Origin: JADJOM01 sp963817435
GTDB lineage: Bacteria > Gemmatimonadota > Gemmatimonadetes > Gemmatimonadales > GWC2-71-9
Direction: 5' to 3'
NCBI GenBank assembly: GCA_963817435.1
Contig: CAWFNY010000003.1
Span: 496,001-560,000, forward strand
DNA length: 64,000 nt
A program made the translations under genes and the position numbers. The notes beneath the pieces are model-generated. The model ran no database searches, was not told the origin of the DNA, and was given only the letters and a program-made list of their open reading frames with translations. This document shows, one piece after another, positions 16,065-26,707 of the stretch (the first letter of the stretch is position 1; each line of letters opens with the position of its first letter).

Positions 16065-16457
16065 ATGGCACCCTCCCGATCCAAACCCGACCCGAAAGCC
16101 ACTGCCGCCCAGCTCCGCGGCTACTTCGCCGCTCTCCCCCCCGACGCCCGGCGCCAACTCAAGCAGGTGCGCGACGCGATCCGCGCCGCCGTCCCCAGCG
16201 CGGAGGACGCCTACAGCTACCACATCCCCGCCTTCAAGCTCGAAGGCCGCATGCTGGTCTGGTACGCCGCCTGGAAGGAGCATGTCGGCATCTACCCGAT
16301 CTCGATCGCGGTGCAACGCGCCCACGCGAAGCAGCTCGAGGGCTACACCACATCGAAAGGGACGGTCCGCTTCCCCCTGGCAAAGCCGCTCCCGGTGACG
16401 CTGGTCAAGAAGCTGGTGAAGGCGCGGCTGCTGCAGCTCCGCAAGGGACGGCTCTAG
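16065..16457 (+). CDS. DUF1801 / YdhG-like protein
   Basis: A 130-residue soluble protein of the DUF1801 (YdhG-like) family. Recognisable stretches are LRGYFAALPPDARRQLKQVRDAIRAAVPSAEDAYSYHIPAFKLEGRMLVWYAAWKEHVGIYP and a basic C-terminus KGTVRFPLAKPLPVTLVKKLVKARL. Some relatives are described as iron chaperones; the function of most members is unknown. It lies 14 bases before the GNAT gene and is probably co-transcribed with it. The 203 bases upstream (15862-16064) hold no recognisable gene. Confidence 0.8.
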   Translation: MAPSRSKPDPKATAAQLRGYFAALPPDARRQLKQVRDAIRAAVPSAEDAYSYHIPAFKLEGRMLVWYAAWKEHVGIYPISIAVQRAHAKQLEGYTTSKGTVRFPLAKPLPVTLVKKLVKARLLQLRKGRL

Positions 16458-16471
16458 CGCCGAGGCGACCC

Positions 16472-17005
16472 ATGATCGAACGACTGACCCTGCCGGTGCG
16501 TGACGCCGATCTCCGCGGCCTCGCCGAGCTGCTGGTGGACGCCGTCGAATCCGGCGCCGCCGTGACCTTCCTGCCGCCGCTCACGGTCGAGCGCGCACGA
16601 GAGTGGTGGCAGAAGACCATCGCCACCGCCAACCCCGGCGCAATCTTCCTCGTCGCACGGGACAACGATGGAATCGTCGGGACCGTCCAGCTTCATCCAG
16701 CCTGGGCCCCCAACCAGCCCCATCGCGCCGACATCGCCAAGCTGATGGTGCACCGCCGGGCCCGCGGCGCGGGGGTGGGGAAGCGGCTGATGGAAGCCAT
16801 CGAAGCCGCCGCCCGCGAGAGCGACCTCACCCTGCTCACCCTCGACACCAAGCGCGGCGATACCGCCGAACGACTCTACGCCGGTCTCGGCTGGAGCAAG
16901 GCCGGGATCATCCCCCGCTTCGCGCTCAACCCCGACGGGTCGCTGCACGACACGGTGATCTTCTATAAGGAGCTGGGCGGCGCGACAGGCATCGCGAAGG
17001 CCTGA
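16472..17005 (+). CDS. GNAT family N-acetyltransferase
   Basis: A 177-residue acetyltransferase. The acetyl-CoA pyrophosphate loop is visible as HRRARGAGVGKRLMEAIEA, preceded by the beta strand ADIAKLMV and followed by the typical TLLTLDTKRGDTAERLYAGLGWSKAGIIPRFALNPDGSLHDTVIFYKEL. The substrate cannot be read from the sequence; the family includes aminoglycoside, antibiotic and metabolite acetylases. A GAGG ribosome-binding site precedes ATG 16472. Convergent with the TetR gene. Confidence 0.85.
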   Translation: MIERLTLPVRDADLRGLAELLVDAVESGAAVTFLPPLTVERAREWWQKTIATANPGAIFLVARDNDGIVGTVQLHPAWAPNQPHRADIAKLMVHRRARGAGVGKRLMEAIEAAARESDLTLLTLDTKRGDTAERLYAGLGWSKAGIIPRFALNPDGSLHDTVIFYKELGGATGIAKA

Positions 17006-17079
17006 TCTTCGGTGCCACCGGCGTGAGCCGTCACCCTGCTCCACACCGGCCCGGATGCCCAGCGGCCTTCCGGGAGTGC

Positions 17080-17706
17080 TCAGGCAGCCATGGGCGGTGA
17101 GCCCGGCGGCTCGTCCTCGGTGGTGATCCGATGCATCAGACTCGCGAACGCCTGCCTGGCATGGCGCTCGGCCCCGGCGTCGCGGAGCAGGTGGACGGAC
17201 AGGTGGAATGAGAGCATGATGCCGTGGAGTTCCTGCAGCGCCTGAGCGGGATCGGTGCCGGGCCGGACGACGCCCGCGGCAATGGCGGCGCCGAGCTGGG
17301 CCCGGAGCAGCGACATCCAGCGCTGGTAGAGCCGGAGCAGCCGGTCCCGCACGGGACCGGGGCGGTCGTCGAACTCCGACGCGGCCGTCACGAAGAGGCA
17401 GCCCCCCGGATAAACCCCCTGGCGATCCCAAATGAGCCACTGCTCGAACAGCCGCTCGAGCCGGGCCAGTCCCGCAGGCGCCTCGCAGGCGGGTCCGATC
17501 ACGTCCCGCACGAACTCCCGGGCGGCGTTCTCCAGCACCGCGATCTGGAGCTGGGTCTTCGCGCCGAAGTGGAAGTACACCGTGCTCTTCGGCCGCTGGA
17601 GCTGGTGCGCGAGCTGGCCGATCGTGAGTCCGGTGAGTCCGAGCCGGCTCGCCAGCTCTCCGGCGCGGTCGAGGATGTACCCGCGCGTGTATCTGTAGGT
17701 GGACAT
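17080..17706 (-). CDS. TetR/AcrR family transcriptional regulator
   Basis: A 208-residue regulator. The N-terminal HTH is LTGLTIGQLAHQLQRPKSTVYFHFGAKTQLQIAVLENA (about 25-62). The rest is the helical ligand-binding domain (GVYPGGCLFVTAASEFDDRPGPVRDRL). ATG 17706 is chosen because the domain starts immediately after it; a longer frame reaches 17820. No efflux or enzyme gene is divergent from it, so its target is unclear. The closest downstream candidates on the other strand are the GNAT and DUF1801 genes. Confidence 0.85.
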   Translation of the reverse strand: MSTYRYTRGYILDRAGELASRLGLTGLTIGQLAHQLQRPKSTVYFHFGAKTQLQIAVLENAAREFVRDVIGPACEAPAGLARLERLFEQWLIWDRQGVYPGGCLFVTAASEFDDRPGPVRDRLLRLYQRWMSLLRAQLGAAIAAGVVRPGTDPAQALQELHGIMLSFHLSVHLLRDAGAERHARQAFASLMHRITTEDEPPGSPPMAA

Positions 17707-18591
17707 GTCCTGTCTCCAAGAGCACGGTCGATCAGGGGGATCCAGGGTGCCGCGATGCTGCGCTAATTGTCGGCCGGACTTGTAGTTAGGCCGCCTGTTC
17801 CGGGTGGATGCCCGGGGCACACGGTGTCGCGTCGGGGGAATTCGGAGGGCGGAGATGGAAGATTCGGGCCGCGCGGGCGGGTCCCGGGTCTCGAGACCGA
17901 GTCCGCCGCGCGTCAGGCCGGCTCCGCGGACCGAACGACCGGGTCCCGCGTGTCCACGACGCGACCAACCCGCACGATCGTGCGGGTCCGCGGCCCAACC
18001 GCCTGAATCCGCCGTGTGTTAGGTCCGGTCCGCCGGCCGCGAGCCCGGCTCCGCAGTGTCTCCGGACCGTCCAGCCCGCACGATCGTGCGGGTCCGCCGC
18101 CTGCAAGCGCCGATCAGCACTATGTAAGGCCGAGCCCGCCAGCCGCACGGACCGATCCGCACCCCTTCAGCCCCGATCCGCCGCCCTTGAGCATGGATGG
18201 TCCCGCCTTGAGCGCCGGTCCGCTCCCTTCGATCGTCGGCCCCTGTGGATGAAGGGCGCCCTGGTGTGGATATCGTGCGGGTTCACCGGGTTACGGCGCC
18301 GATAGGTGGCGCTGACGGGGCGGTCCGGAGCCTTTGCGCGGCGGCAGGCGGCGTGCCGAAGCGGCCCTGCTGGCCAGCAGCGCGCATGCGCCTGCCTGAC
18401 GGATGGATCCGCCGTCGTGCCGCGTTGTTCGCGATGTGCTCCGCGCGCGTCGACGCGCGTGGCACGGGTCTCGCGTTAGGCGCCTGCACGGACGATTCGT
18501 CGAGAGATTCGATCCGCACGAATGACTTCGCAGGGCACGGTGCCGCGTCTCGACCGCGGCGACCGGATGCGGGACAACGCAGAGGTGGCAT
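17707..18591. other. 885-bp non-coding stretch with repeat array
   Basis: No frame here looks like a real protein. The short open frames are rich in Arg, Pro and Ala and lack any motif. The left two thirds hold the degenerate tandem repeat described separately. The right part holds another palindromic patch around 18451-18466 (CGCGCGTCGACGCGCG). The promoter of the gene at 18592 should lie at the right end. Confidence 0.5.
17880..18140. repeat. Degenerate tandem repeat, ~106-bp period, with perfect 18-bp palindromes
   Basis: CCCGCACGATCGTGCGGG occurs at 17969-17986 and again at 18075-18092, exactly 106 bases apart. Both copies are followed by GTCCGC and, about 32 bases later, by GTTAGGT (18018-18024) or GTAAGGC (about 18124). 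A more diverged unit to the left has GTCTCGAGAC in place of the palindrome, then GTCCGC and GTCAGGC (about 17912). After each GTnAGGY the sequence resumes with a CGG-rich stretch ending near GCCGG. Further GTTAGGC sites occur at 17785 and 18475. Confidence 0.6.
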
Positions 18592-19284
18592 ATGGACAGC
18601 GGTACGCGGAAACGGCTCGACATGATCCATCGTGTCTGGGCCCTGAGCACGGCGCACCAGGCGACGATCAAGGGATACGTCGAAGCGGTGCAGCGGATGG
18701 GAGAGCGGCTTGCCCGGGCGGATGCCCTGGTGCTGCAGGCCGAGGCGGCGGAGCGGGAGGCGGATGCCCTGGTGGCGCGCAAGGATGAACTTCGCCGGGT
18801 GATCGTGGAGGACCATCTGGTGCACCTGATGCGGATCGCGCGGGTGTCGCTGCCCGCGGACCCGGAACTCCGGCGCCGGTTCCGGATGCCGAAGAGCGGG
18901 GCCAATCAGCAGAAGTTCGTCGCCACTACCCGGGCGATTCTCGCCGAGGCGGCCAGCCGGAAGGAGCTGTTCATCGCCGAGGGGATGGGGGAGAGCTTCG
19001 TCGAGGATCTGGAGGCGCTGATCGGGCAGTACATCCAGGCGGTGGATCAGAAGACCCTGGGTTCGGCGCGGAAGGTGGGTGCGGGTGCGGAGCTGAAGGC
19101 GATCACCAAGGAGCTGATGGCACTGGTGCGTCGGCTGGACGGGATCAACCGCAAGCGCTGGCAGCAGAACGCCGAGCTGCTCGCAGCGTGGGTGAGTGCC
19201 AAGGATGTGAGCTGGCCGCATGCCACGCCGCCGGTGGCGAAGGGCCCGGGGACGGCGGAGGGAGGGAAGGAGACGGCGGCATGA
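18592..19284 (+). CDS. Conserved hypothetical protein with coiled-coil N-terminus
   Basis: A 230-residue protein with no signal peptide or membrane segment. Residues about 20-75 (VEAVQRMGERLARADALVLQAEAAEREADALVARKDELRRVI) are Ala/Glu-rich and probably form a coiled coil. The middle (FRMPKSGANQQKFVATTRAILAEAASRKELFIAEGMGESFVEDLEALIGQYIQAVDQK) is helical. The Pro/Gly-rich tail looks disordered. Codon use matches the chromosome. I do not recognise the family and assign no function. An AGAGG sequence lies upstream of ATG 18592. Confidence 0.65.
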   Translation: MDSGTRKRLDMIHRVWALSTAHQATIKGYVEAVQRMGERLARADALVLQAEAAEREADALVARKDELRRVIVEDHLVHLMRIARVSLPADPELRRRFRMPKSGANQQKFVATTRAILAEAASRKELFIAEGMGESFVEDLEALIGQYIQAVDQKTLGSARKVGAGAELKAITKELMALVRRLDGINRKRWQQNAELLAAWVSAKDVSWPHATPPVAKGPGTAEGGKETAA

Positions 19285-19457
19285 GCAGGGCCGGAGGACG
19301 ATCCGCAGGTTCCACGGGCTGGGCGATGGTGAGGCCGTGGGATCTGCGGAATCTGCCTCGGGGGCATTCGCCAGGCTGGGGTGCCCTGGCGTGGTGGCGG
19401 CGGAGGAAGCGGTGGGCGGGGGCTGGGGGAAGGCGTCCGACTAATGAAGCTGCAGAT

Positions 19458-19913
19458 TCATCCCGGGGCGGGTGACCTTACCCGAAGCTGCGAAGCAGTG
19501 GCGAGTTCAAGCGCAAGCAGCTGCCGTTCAGAGTCCTCCGGCGGCCATCCGTCCAGTGTACGGTGCCGGGGAGGGATATCGTCGCGAATGATCACGAGCG
19601 GCTCGTGAACGATGTGCGAATCGAAGTCGGCGCGTGCGCGGAGGGTCCGGCCTGAAGGCGCCGCAACCTCGCGAGCTCCGAGGTCCCAAACAGCCGATTC
19701 GGGGAGAGCTTGGACGGCAAAGACGGAGACTGTCCCGTCCGCGCCGGGCATGAAGGCGGGAAATTTCACTCGGCCCGTCGTCGGCGCGTAGTGGTTCCGT
19801 GCCATCAGGAATCGGGAGAGGAGTTCGTCGGCTACAGATGCCGTCGCCTCAGCGCCGGGCAACGGCCGAAAGAAACCGGTTAAGCGCCGAAAGAAGCGCA
19901 AGAGGGATCTCAT
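19458..19913 (-). CDS. Small partner protein (RFL / GWPP motif) of the TIGR04255 operon
   Basis: A 151-residue protein if started at ATG 19913. The core is ADELLSRFLMARNHYAPTTGRVKFPAFMP, TVSVFAVQALPESAVWDLG and RHRTLDGWPPEDSERQLLALELATASQL, a pattern I recall from a widespread small uncharacterised family. A start at 19913 overlaps the previous gene by 65 bases; ATG 19805 is the alternative but would cut the conserved RFL motif. It is third in a coupled operon with the NWDGYGA protein and the TIGR04255 protein. Function unknown. Confidence 0.6.
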   Translation of the reverse strand: MRSLLRFFRRLTGFFRPLPGAEATASVADELLSRFLMARNHYAPTTGRVKFPAFMPGADGTVSVFAVQALPESAVWDLGAREVAAPSGRTLRARADFDSHIVHEPLVIIRDDIPPRHRTLDGWPPEDSERQLLALELATASQLRVRSPAPG

Positions 19914-20346
19914 CGCTGAACACCTCCCTGCCATGCACGCGGCCCGCGCCAAATATTCCTGCGTAAGTAGCGGTGTTCCCGGGTCCCAATGCAATCGAGA
20001 AGGCCCAATTCCGCCCCGCGTGCCATTCGATGGTGACGTCACCTCTGGGTGTCACTCCGATGTCGGGTGTCGGCACGGCGGACGGGAGCATCTGCAGCAG
20101 GCGCCTTGCCTGCCGGTAGCTCGCGATCGAAATCACCTCCGCCCCGTACCCATCCCAGTTCCGGACCAGTGCCTCCTCCGCGGCGGCATCCAGATTGGCC
20201 AGTGCCTGGCCCGCACGGGCGGTCTGGTACTGTGCGTCCGCGACCTGAGCCCACGACTGCGCCAGTCGCCGAGCCTCCTGGCTCTCCCCGCGGTCATTGC
20301 TGGCGGGAAAGGCGGACAGGGGCGGGAACCTGAAAGCGATCGTCAT
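19849..20346 (-). CDS. Small conserved protein (NWDGYGA family) of the TIGR04255 operon
   Basis: A 165-residue cytoplasmic protein with the conserved motif EALVRNWDGYGAEVISIASYRQARRLLQMLP, followed by PDIGVTPRGDVTIEWHAGRNWAFSIALGPGNTATYAGIFGAGRVHGREVF. I recall this pattern from an uncharacterised family found beside TIGR04255-like and RFL-motif proteins. The ATG overlaps the stop of the TIGR04255 gene (ATGA, 20343-20346), so translation is coupled. Function unknown. Confidence 0.7.
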   Translation of the reverse strand: MTIAFRFPPLSAFPASNDRGESQEARRLAQSWAQVADAQYQTARAGQALANLDAAAEEALVRNWDGYGAEVISIASYRQARRLLQMLPSAVPTPDIGVTPRGDVTIEWHAGRNWAFSIALGPGNTATYAGIFGAGRVHGREVFSDEIPLALLSALNRFLSAVARR

Positions 20347-21089
20347 GCGTACATATCCGCGGTGGACTCAGTGATGCTTCCGAAGAAGATGTCGTTCTTC
20401 AGTTCGCGGAGCATTTCAAACGTCGGCCCGATGTCCTCGATCCTGAACCCCGGCTCACGGTGGGCGTAGGCGTCGATATCGAGCAGAACCTGCACCGAGA
20501 CATCGTCGGTTCCCGGCTCGAGTTTCTGGGCGATGTGCGCCGCCAGGTTGCGCTCCTGATCCACAATCGTGACTCGCGTCAGGAATTCCGCCATTGCCTG
20601 CGGGACGGAGTCCGGCACCGAAGGCGGTGCGGTCAGGTACTGTCGAAAATCTTCGATGGGGAGCGGCAACCGCAGGCGATTGATGAATCGCACCGCGATC
20701 CGGGAAACCGCCTCCGGCCTGGCACCCTCGAGGTATATGCGCCACAGGCGCTCTACCTCAGGGAGCAGCTCCTCCCAAGAGGTGTAGGGATAGAGGCGAT
20801 TGAACGTGAAGCCGTCTCGGCGGAATTGAGCGAGCGTCTGGCCGTCCCTGGTCTTCAGCACGATGGCATCGAGACCAAGGTTCTCGGTTCCGGACGGAGC
20901 TGTCTGGCTGCCGTCGAGCCTCAACGTCGCTCGGAATGCGGTGCGTTCCTCGACATCTGGATAACGGTCTACAATGCGAGTCGCCAGTGTGCGCAGCGTG
21001 GCCGCGTCAAACGCAGCATGGGGTATCACACGGATATCGAAAATGGCCTCGACGATCGGCGCGCGAGCGAGATGTCGGTGTCTGGCCAT
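20343..21089 (-). CDS. TIGR04255 family protein
   Basis: A 248-residue protein with the hallmark N-terminus HLARAPIVEAIFDIRV, then TLRLDGSQ...GLDAIVLKTRDGQTLAQFRRDGFTFNRLYPYTSWEELLPEVERLWRIY, SRIAVRFINRLRLPL, and the C-terminal LDIDAYAHREPGF with LRELKNDIFFGSITE. This matches the TIGR04255 family, of unknown function. The frame is open for another 181 codons upstream, but those residues are a type I restriction-subunit remnant; ATG 21089 gives the family-typical start. It leads a coupled operon with two small proteins downstream. Confidence 0.78.
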   Translation of the reverse strand: MARHRHLARAPIVEAIFDIRVIPHAAFDAATLRTLATRIVDRYPDVEERTAFRATLRLDGSQTAPSGTENLGLDAIVLKTRDGQTLAQFRRDGFTFNRLYPYTSWEELLPEVERLWRIYLEGARPEAVSRIAVRFINRLRLPLPIEDFRQYLTAPPSVPDSVPQAMAEFLTRVTIVDQERNLAAHIAQKLEPGTDDVSVQVLLDIDAYAHREPGFRIEDIGPTFEMLRELKNDIFFGSITESTADMYA

Positions 21090-21314
21090 CGTGTCCAATC
21101 CCGAAAAATCCATGATACGCGCGGGTGCCTTGACTGTGTGGAAGGTACCGAACCGAGGCTCCCGGTCAATCGGGGAGCGCTTCGCCTGCATGGATGATGT
21201 GACCAGGTGACACGACGCGTGTACCAAGGCTACGCGGAATGGCGCGGGGTTCTTCCGGAAGCAGTGGGGGGATGCACGCCAAAGGCGAGCGGGCAAGTAC
21301 TCGAAGGTCGGACG

Positions 21315-21660
21315 TGGCTGGTACCCCACGAACACCTCCCGGATCTGCTCGGGGTCGCCGAGGTCCGCCGCGGCGTCCGAAATGGCGTGGTACTTGAGCC
21401 GGAGGAGCGGGGCGAGCTGCTCCTGCGCCAGCTCTTCCACCCCGACCCTTACGCACTGGGTCAGCACGAAGTTCAGATCCCGGCCGAACCCCTTCTCGGC
21501 CAGGCCCTCCGGCAGCCTGCCGAAGGGCATCTCCATGAACTGCTGCGCCGACATCGGCGTTCCGTCGGGATGCCGGAAGGTGGTCACCATCATGTGCTGA
21601 ATGGTGCGAGCCCTTCCGTCCGCCAGCTTCACTTTGATCTTCTTCTGCCGCGGCCAGGAT
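21315..21660 (-). pseudogene. hsdR: Type I restriction endonuclease R subunit (HsdR) C-terminal remnant
   Basis: The minus strand reads RQKKIKVKLADGRARTIQ, HMMVTTFRHPDGTPMSAQQF, MEMPFGRLPE, then GLAEKGFGRDLNFVLTQCVR and VGVEELAQEQLAPLLRLKYH, ending DPEQIREVFVGYQ. These match consecutive blocks of the HsdR C-terminal domain (EcoEI type), but the segments between GRLPE and GLAEKGFG and before FVLTQ are missing. No helicase or nuclease domain is present. The remnant is still in frame with the downstream TIGR04255 gene, so a fused 429-codon frame exists. It indicates that a type I restriction-modification locus once occupied this site. Confidence 0.6.
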
Positions 21661-21745
21661 CAGGTCCGAAGGAGGCGCACCGAAGAACGGAGGCGGGGAA
21701 CAGGCCTCGTGAGGCCGCGCCCCGACGAGAAGCCCCCCGAGCCCT

Positions 21746-24433
<2,688 letters not shown>

Positions 24434-24512
24434 GGTCGGCGCCTGAGGGGAAGAGGCCGTTACACTGGTGATTCCTGCAGGGGAGAACGCAATCGGTGCC
24501 GCGATCCCGACA

Positions 24513-25097
24513 TCACCCCTCGGTGCTGTCCGCGGATTCGTCGGGGCGGAGCGCCTGGTGCAGCAGCGCCCGCGCCTTGCGCCAGTCGCGCTGCACGGTC
24601 CGCTCACTCACGCCGCGGAGCCCAGCGATCTCCACGAAATCGAGTCCGCAGAAGAAGTGCAGGTCCACCAGTTCGGCGAGTCCTGCATCCACCGAGGCGA
24701 GCTGATCGAGGGCCTCGCTCAGCTCGCCGAGTTCGGCGGCCTCGTTCCCCGGGGCTTCGGAATCCCCCTCCTCGAGCGGGAGGAGATGGAATTCGCCGCC
24801 CCGCTTCGCCGCGGAGCGGCGGCGGGCGTAGTCCACGATCAAACCGCGCATCGCCTTGGAGGCATAACCCAAGAACCGGGCCCGGTCGGGGAAGCGGGCA
24901 TCGCGGCGGGCGGAGACGTTGAGGTAGGCCTCGTGCAGGAGGGTCGTGGTGCCGAGCGAGAAGCCCTGGTCCTGATGGTGGAGGTGATGGCGCGCGAGGT
25001 CGTGCAGCTCCCGGTAGAGCAGCGCAAAGCAATCCTCGGGGGAGCCGAGGGGCGCGGAAGGGTCCGTGGGATTGGAACGAGAATCGGGACCGGCCAT
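24513..25097 (-). CDS. ECF sigma factor, TIGR02999 type
   Basis: A 194-residue ECF sigma factor of the TIGR02999 type. Region 2 is ALLYRELHDLARHHLHHQDQGFSLGTTTLLHEAYLNV with FLGYASKAMRGLIVDYARRR. Region 4 is LDQLASVDAGLAELVDLHFFCGLDFVEIAGLRGVSERTVQRDWRKARALLHQAL. No anti-sigma gene is visible; in this group a serine/threonine kinase usually follows, as here, and may control the sigma factor by phosphorylation. ATG 25097 fits the family N-terminus; the open frame continues to 25532 as non-coding. Confidence 0.9.
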   Translation of the reverse strand: MAGPDSRSNPTDPSAPLGSPEDCFALLYRELHDLARHHLHHQDQGFSLGTTTLLHEAYLNVSARRDARFPDRARFLGYASKAMRGLIVDYARRRSAAKRGGEFHLLPLEEGDSEAPGNEAAELGELSEALDQLASVDAGLAELVDLHFFCGLDFVEIAGLRGVSERTVQRDWRKARALLHQALRPDESADSTEG

Positions 25098-25260
25098 CAC
25101 CGTCACTGGGTGGAGGTGCTCCGAATATGCCGTGAACGGTCCCCGGGAGATAGCACCGCTGTCGGGTTCCGGACCGTGATTCCGATTACCAGATACAGGG
25201 TCACTGCAACGGCGCGTGCCGGCTGTCCCTTGCCTTCCCCCCAAACGGAGCCGTCGACCC

Positions 25261-26634
25261 ATGAAGAAGAGACTTCTGGCTGCCTTCGTGGCCGCGAGCG
25301 TGGCCGGACTTGCGGCATGCGCCGATTCGTCCAACGCCCCCGATCCCTCCGCCCGGGCCTCGGTAGCGATCCCGGTGTCCGATTCCTTCGTCGCCCTGGT
25401 GCGCCAGCTCGCGGCGGGCCGGGGTGTCACGCCGATGCCCAAGCCGCCTGTGGTGCGGCCGGCGCTGGTGCGGCTCGGCCAGGCGCTCGCCTTCGACAAG
25501 ATCCTGAGCGGCAATCGTGACATCTCCTGCATGACCTGTCACCTGCCGCCGCTCGCGACTGGCGATGCCCGGAGTCTCTCGATCGGGCAGGGAGCAACCG
25601 GGCTCGGACCCAATCGGGTACATCCGACGGGTGCATTCATTCCGCGCAACGCGCCCTCGCTCTTCAATCTGACGGCGATGAAGTCGCTGTTCTGGGATGG
25701 CCGCGTGACTGTCGATGCCCAGGGGAAGTTCCAGACGCCGGCGGGGGAGCAGATCACGCCAGGCATGGCCCGGGTGATGGAATTCGGGCCGGTCTCCGCG
25801 CTGGCGCTCTTCCCGGTGACCTCGCGGGAGGAGATGCGGGCGCAGTCCGGCAACGAGCTTGCCGCGATTCCCGACGCGGACAATCCGGCGATCTGGGCGG
25901 CGCTGATGCGCCGGCTGGGCGCGATTCCCGAATATCGCCGGATGTTCGAGCAGGCCTATCCTGGCACCCGGTTCGAGGCGATGACCTTCGCTCATGCCTC
26001 GAATGCCATCGGAGGCTTCCTGATCGACAAGTTCTCGTTCGTGAACTCGCCGTGGGACCGGTTCCTCGCAGGCGACAACCATGCGCTGAATGGGGAGCAG
26101 CTCGCGGGAGCGCAGGTCTTCATGACCATCAAGTGCTCGCTCTGTCACAACGGGCCGGCGTTCACCGACAACAAGTTCCACGACGTGGCGGTGGCGCAGT
26201 TCGGTCCGGGGAAGGGGAACGGACCCGACGGGCACGATGACTTCGGTCGCATGAACGTGACCGGACAGGCGAGCGACCAGTACCTCTTCCGCACCACGCC
26301 GCTCCGCAACGTGGTGATGACCGGACCATACGGACATGATGGTGCCATCGCGGACCTGCACGGCTTCATCGAGCACTACAGCGAGTCGGACCTCAAGCTC
26401 AGGGCGTTCGACGCCACCACCCTGGAGCCGCTCTTGCAGCCGACCCTGGTCTTCAACTTCGACGGCATCCTGGCCAACCGGGACACCATCATCCGCGGCG
26501 TCGTGCTCCCGCCCACAGTGGTGGATGAGCTGACGATCTTCATGGGCGCGCTCACCGACCCGGCGGCGAAGAACCTCAGTCGCACCGTTCCGGCCCGCGT
26601 GCCGAGCGGCCTGCCGGTAGACGGACGGTTGTAG
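25261..26634 (+). CDS. Di-haem cytochrome c peroxidase / MauG family lipoprotein
   Basis: A 457-residue exported protein. The signal peptide ends in lipobox GLAAC (Cys20), so it should be anchored as a lipoprotein. Haem motifs are CMTCH (90-94) and CSLCH (292-296). The family blocks PRNAPSLFNLTAMKSLFWDGR and FRTTPLRNVVMTGPYGHDGAIADLHGFIEHYS are clear. Members reduce hydrogen peroxide with cytochrome electrons or, like MauG, oxidise protein side chains. It is divergent from the sigma/kinase operon. ATG 25261 starts the signal peptide. Confidence 0.9.
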   Translation: MKKRLLAAFVAASVAGLAACADSSNAPDPSARASVAIPVSDSFVALVRQLAAGRGVTPMPKPPVVRPALVRLGQALAFDKILSGNRDISCMTCHLPPLATGDARSLSIGQGATGLGPNRVHPTGAFIPRNAPSLFNLTAMKSLFWDGRVTVDAQGKFQTPAGEQITPGMARVMEFGPVSALALFPVTSREEMRAQSGNELAAIPDADNPAIWAALMRRLGAIPEYRRMFEQAYPGTRFEAMTFAHASNAIGGFLIDKFSFVNSPWDRFLAGDNHALNGEQLAGAQVFMTIKCSLCHNGPAFTDNKFHDVAVAQFGPGKGNGPDGHDDFGRMNVTGQASDQYLFRTTPLRNVVMTGPYGHDGAIADLHGFIEHYSESDLKLRAFDATTLEPLLQPTLVFNFDGILANRDTIIRGVVLPPTVVDELTIFMGALTDPAAKNLSRTVPARVPSGLPVDGRL

Positions 26635-26681
26635 CCGGAGGGCAACCGGTTTCGGGTTGTGCGCGGGGGCGACCAGCCGCA

Positions 26682-26701
26682 GGGCGACCGGCCGGTAGCC
26701 C
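26682..26701. terminator. REP-like hairpin between convergent genes
   Basis: GGGCGACCGG (26682-26691) faces CCGGTAGCCC (26692-26701) with one G-A mismatch, between the convergent peroxidase and SGNH genes. The neighbouring GGGGGCGACC and CCCCTACGG suggest a larger GGGGCGACC-type element. It could act as a bidirectional terminator; there is no U-run. Confidence 0.45.
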
Positions 26702-26707
26702 CTACGG

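Noticed and set aside
17785..18481. Integron attC sites
   Set aside because: GTTAGGC/GTTAGGT matches the GTTRRRY core site, and GCCCAAC at 17993 matches RYYYAAC. But the partner sites are too close (32 bases) or mismatched, the spacing between units carries no cassette genes, and no integrase is seen.
19281..19475. 64-codon frame overlapping the stop of the gene at 18592 (ATGA)
   Set aside because: Despite the coupled start, the product is Arg/Gly/Trp-rich with no conserved pattern; more likely non-coding.
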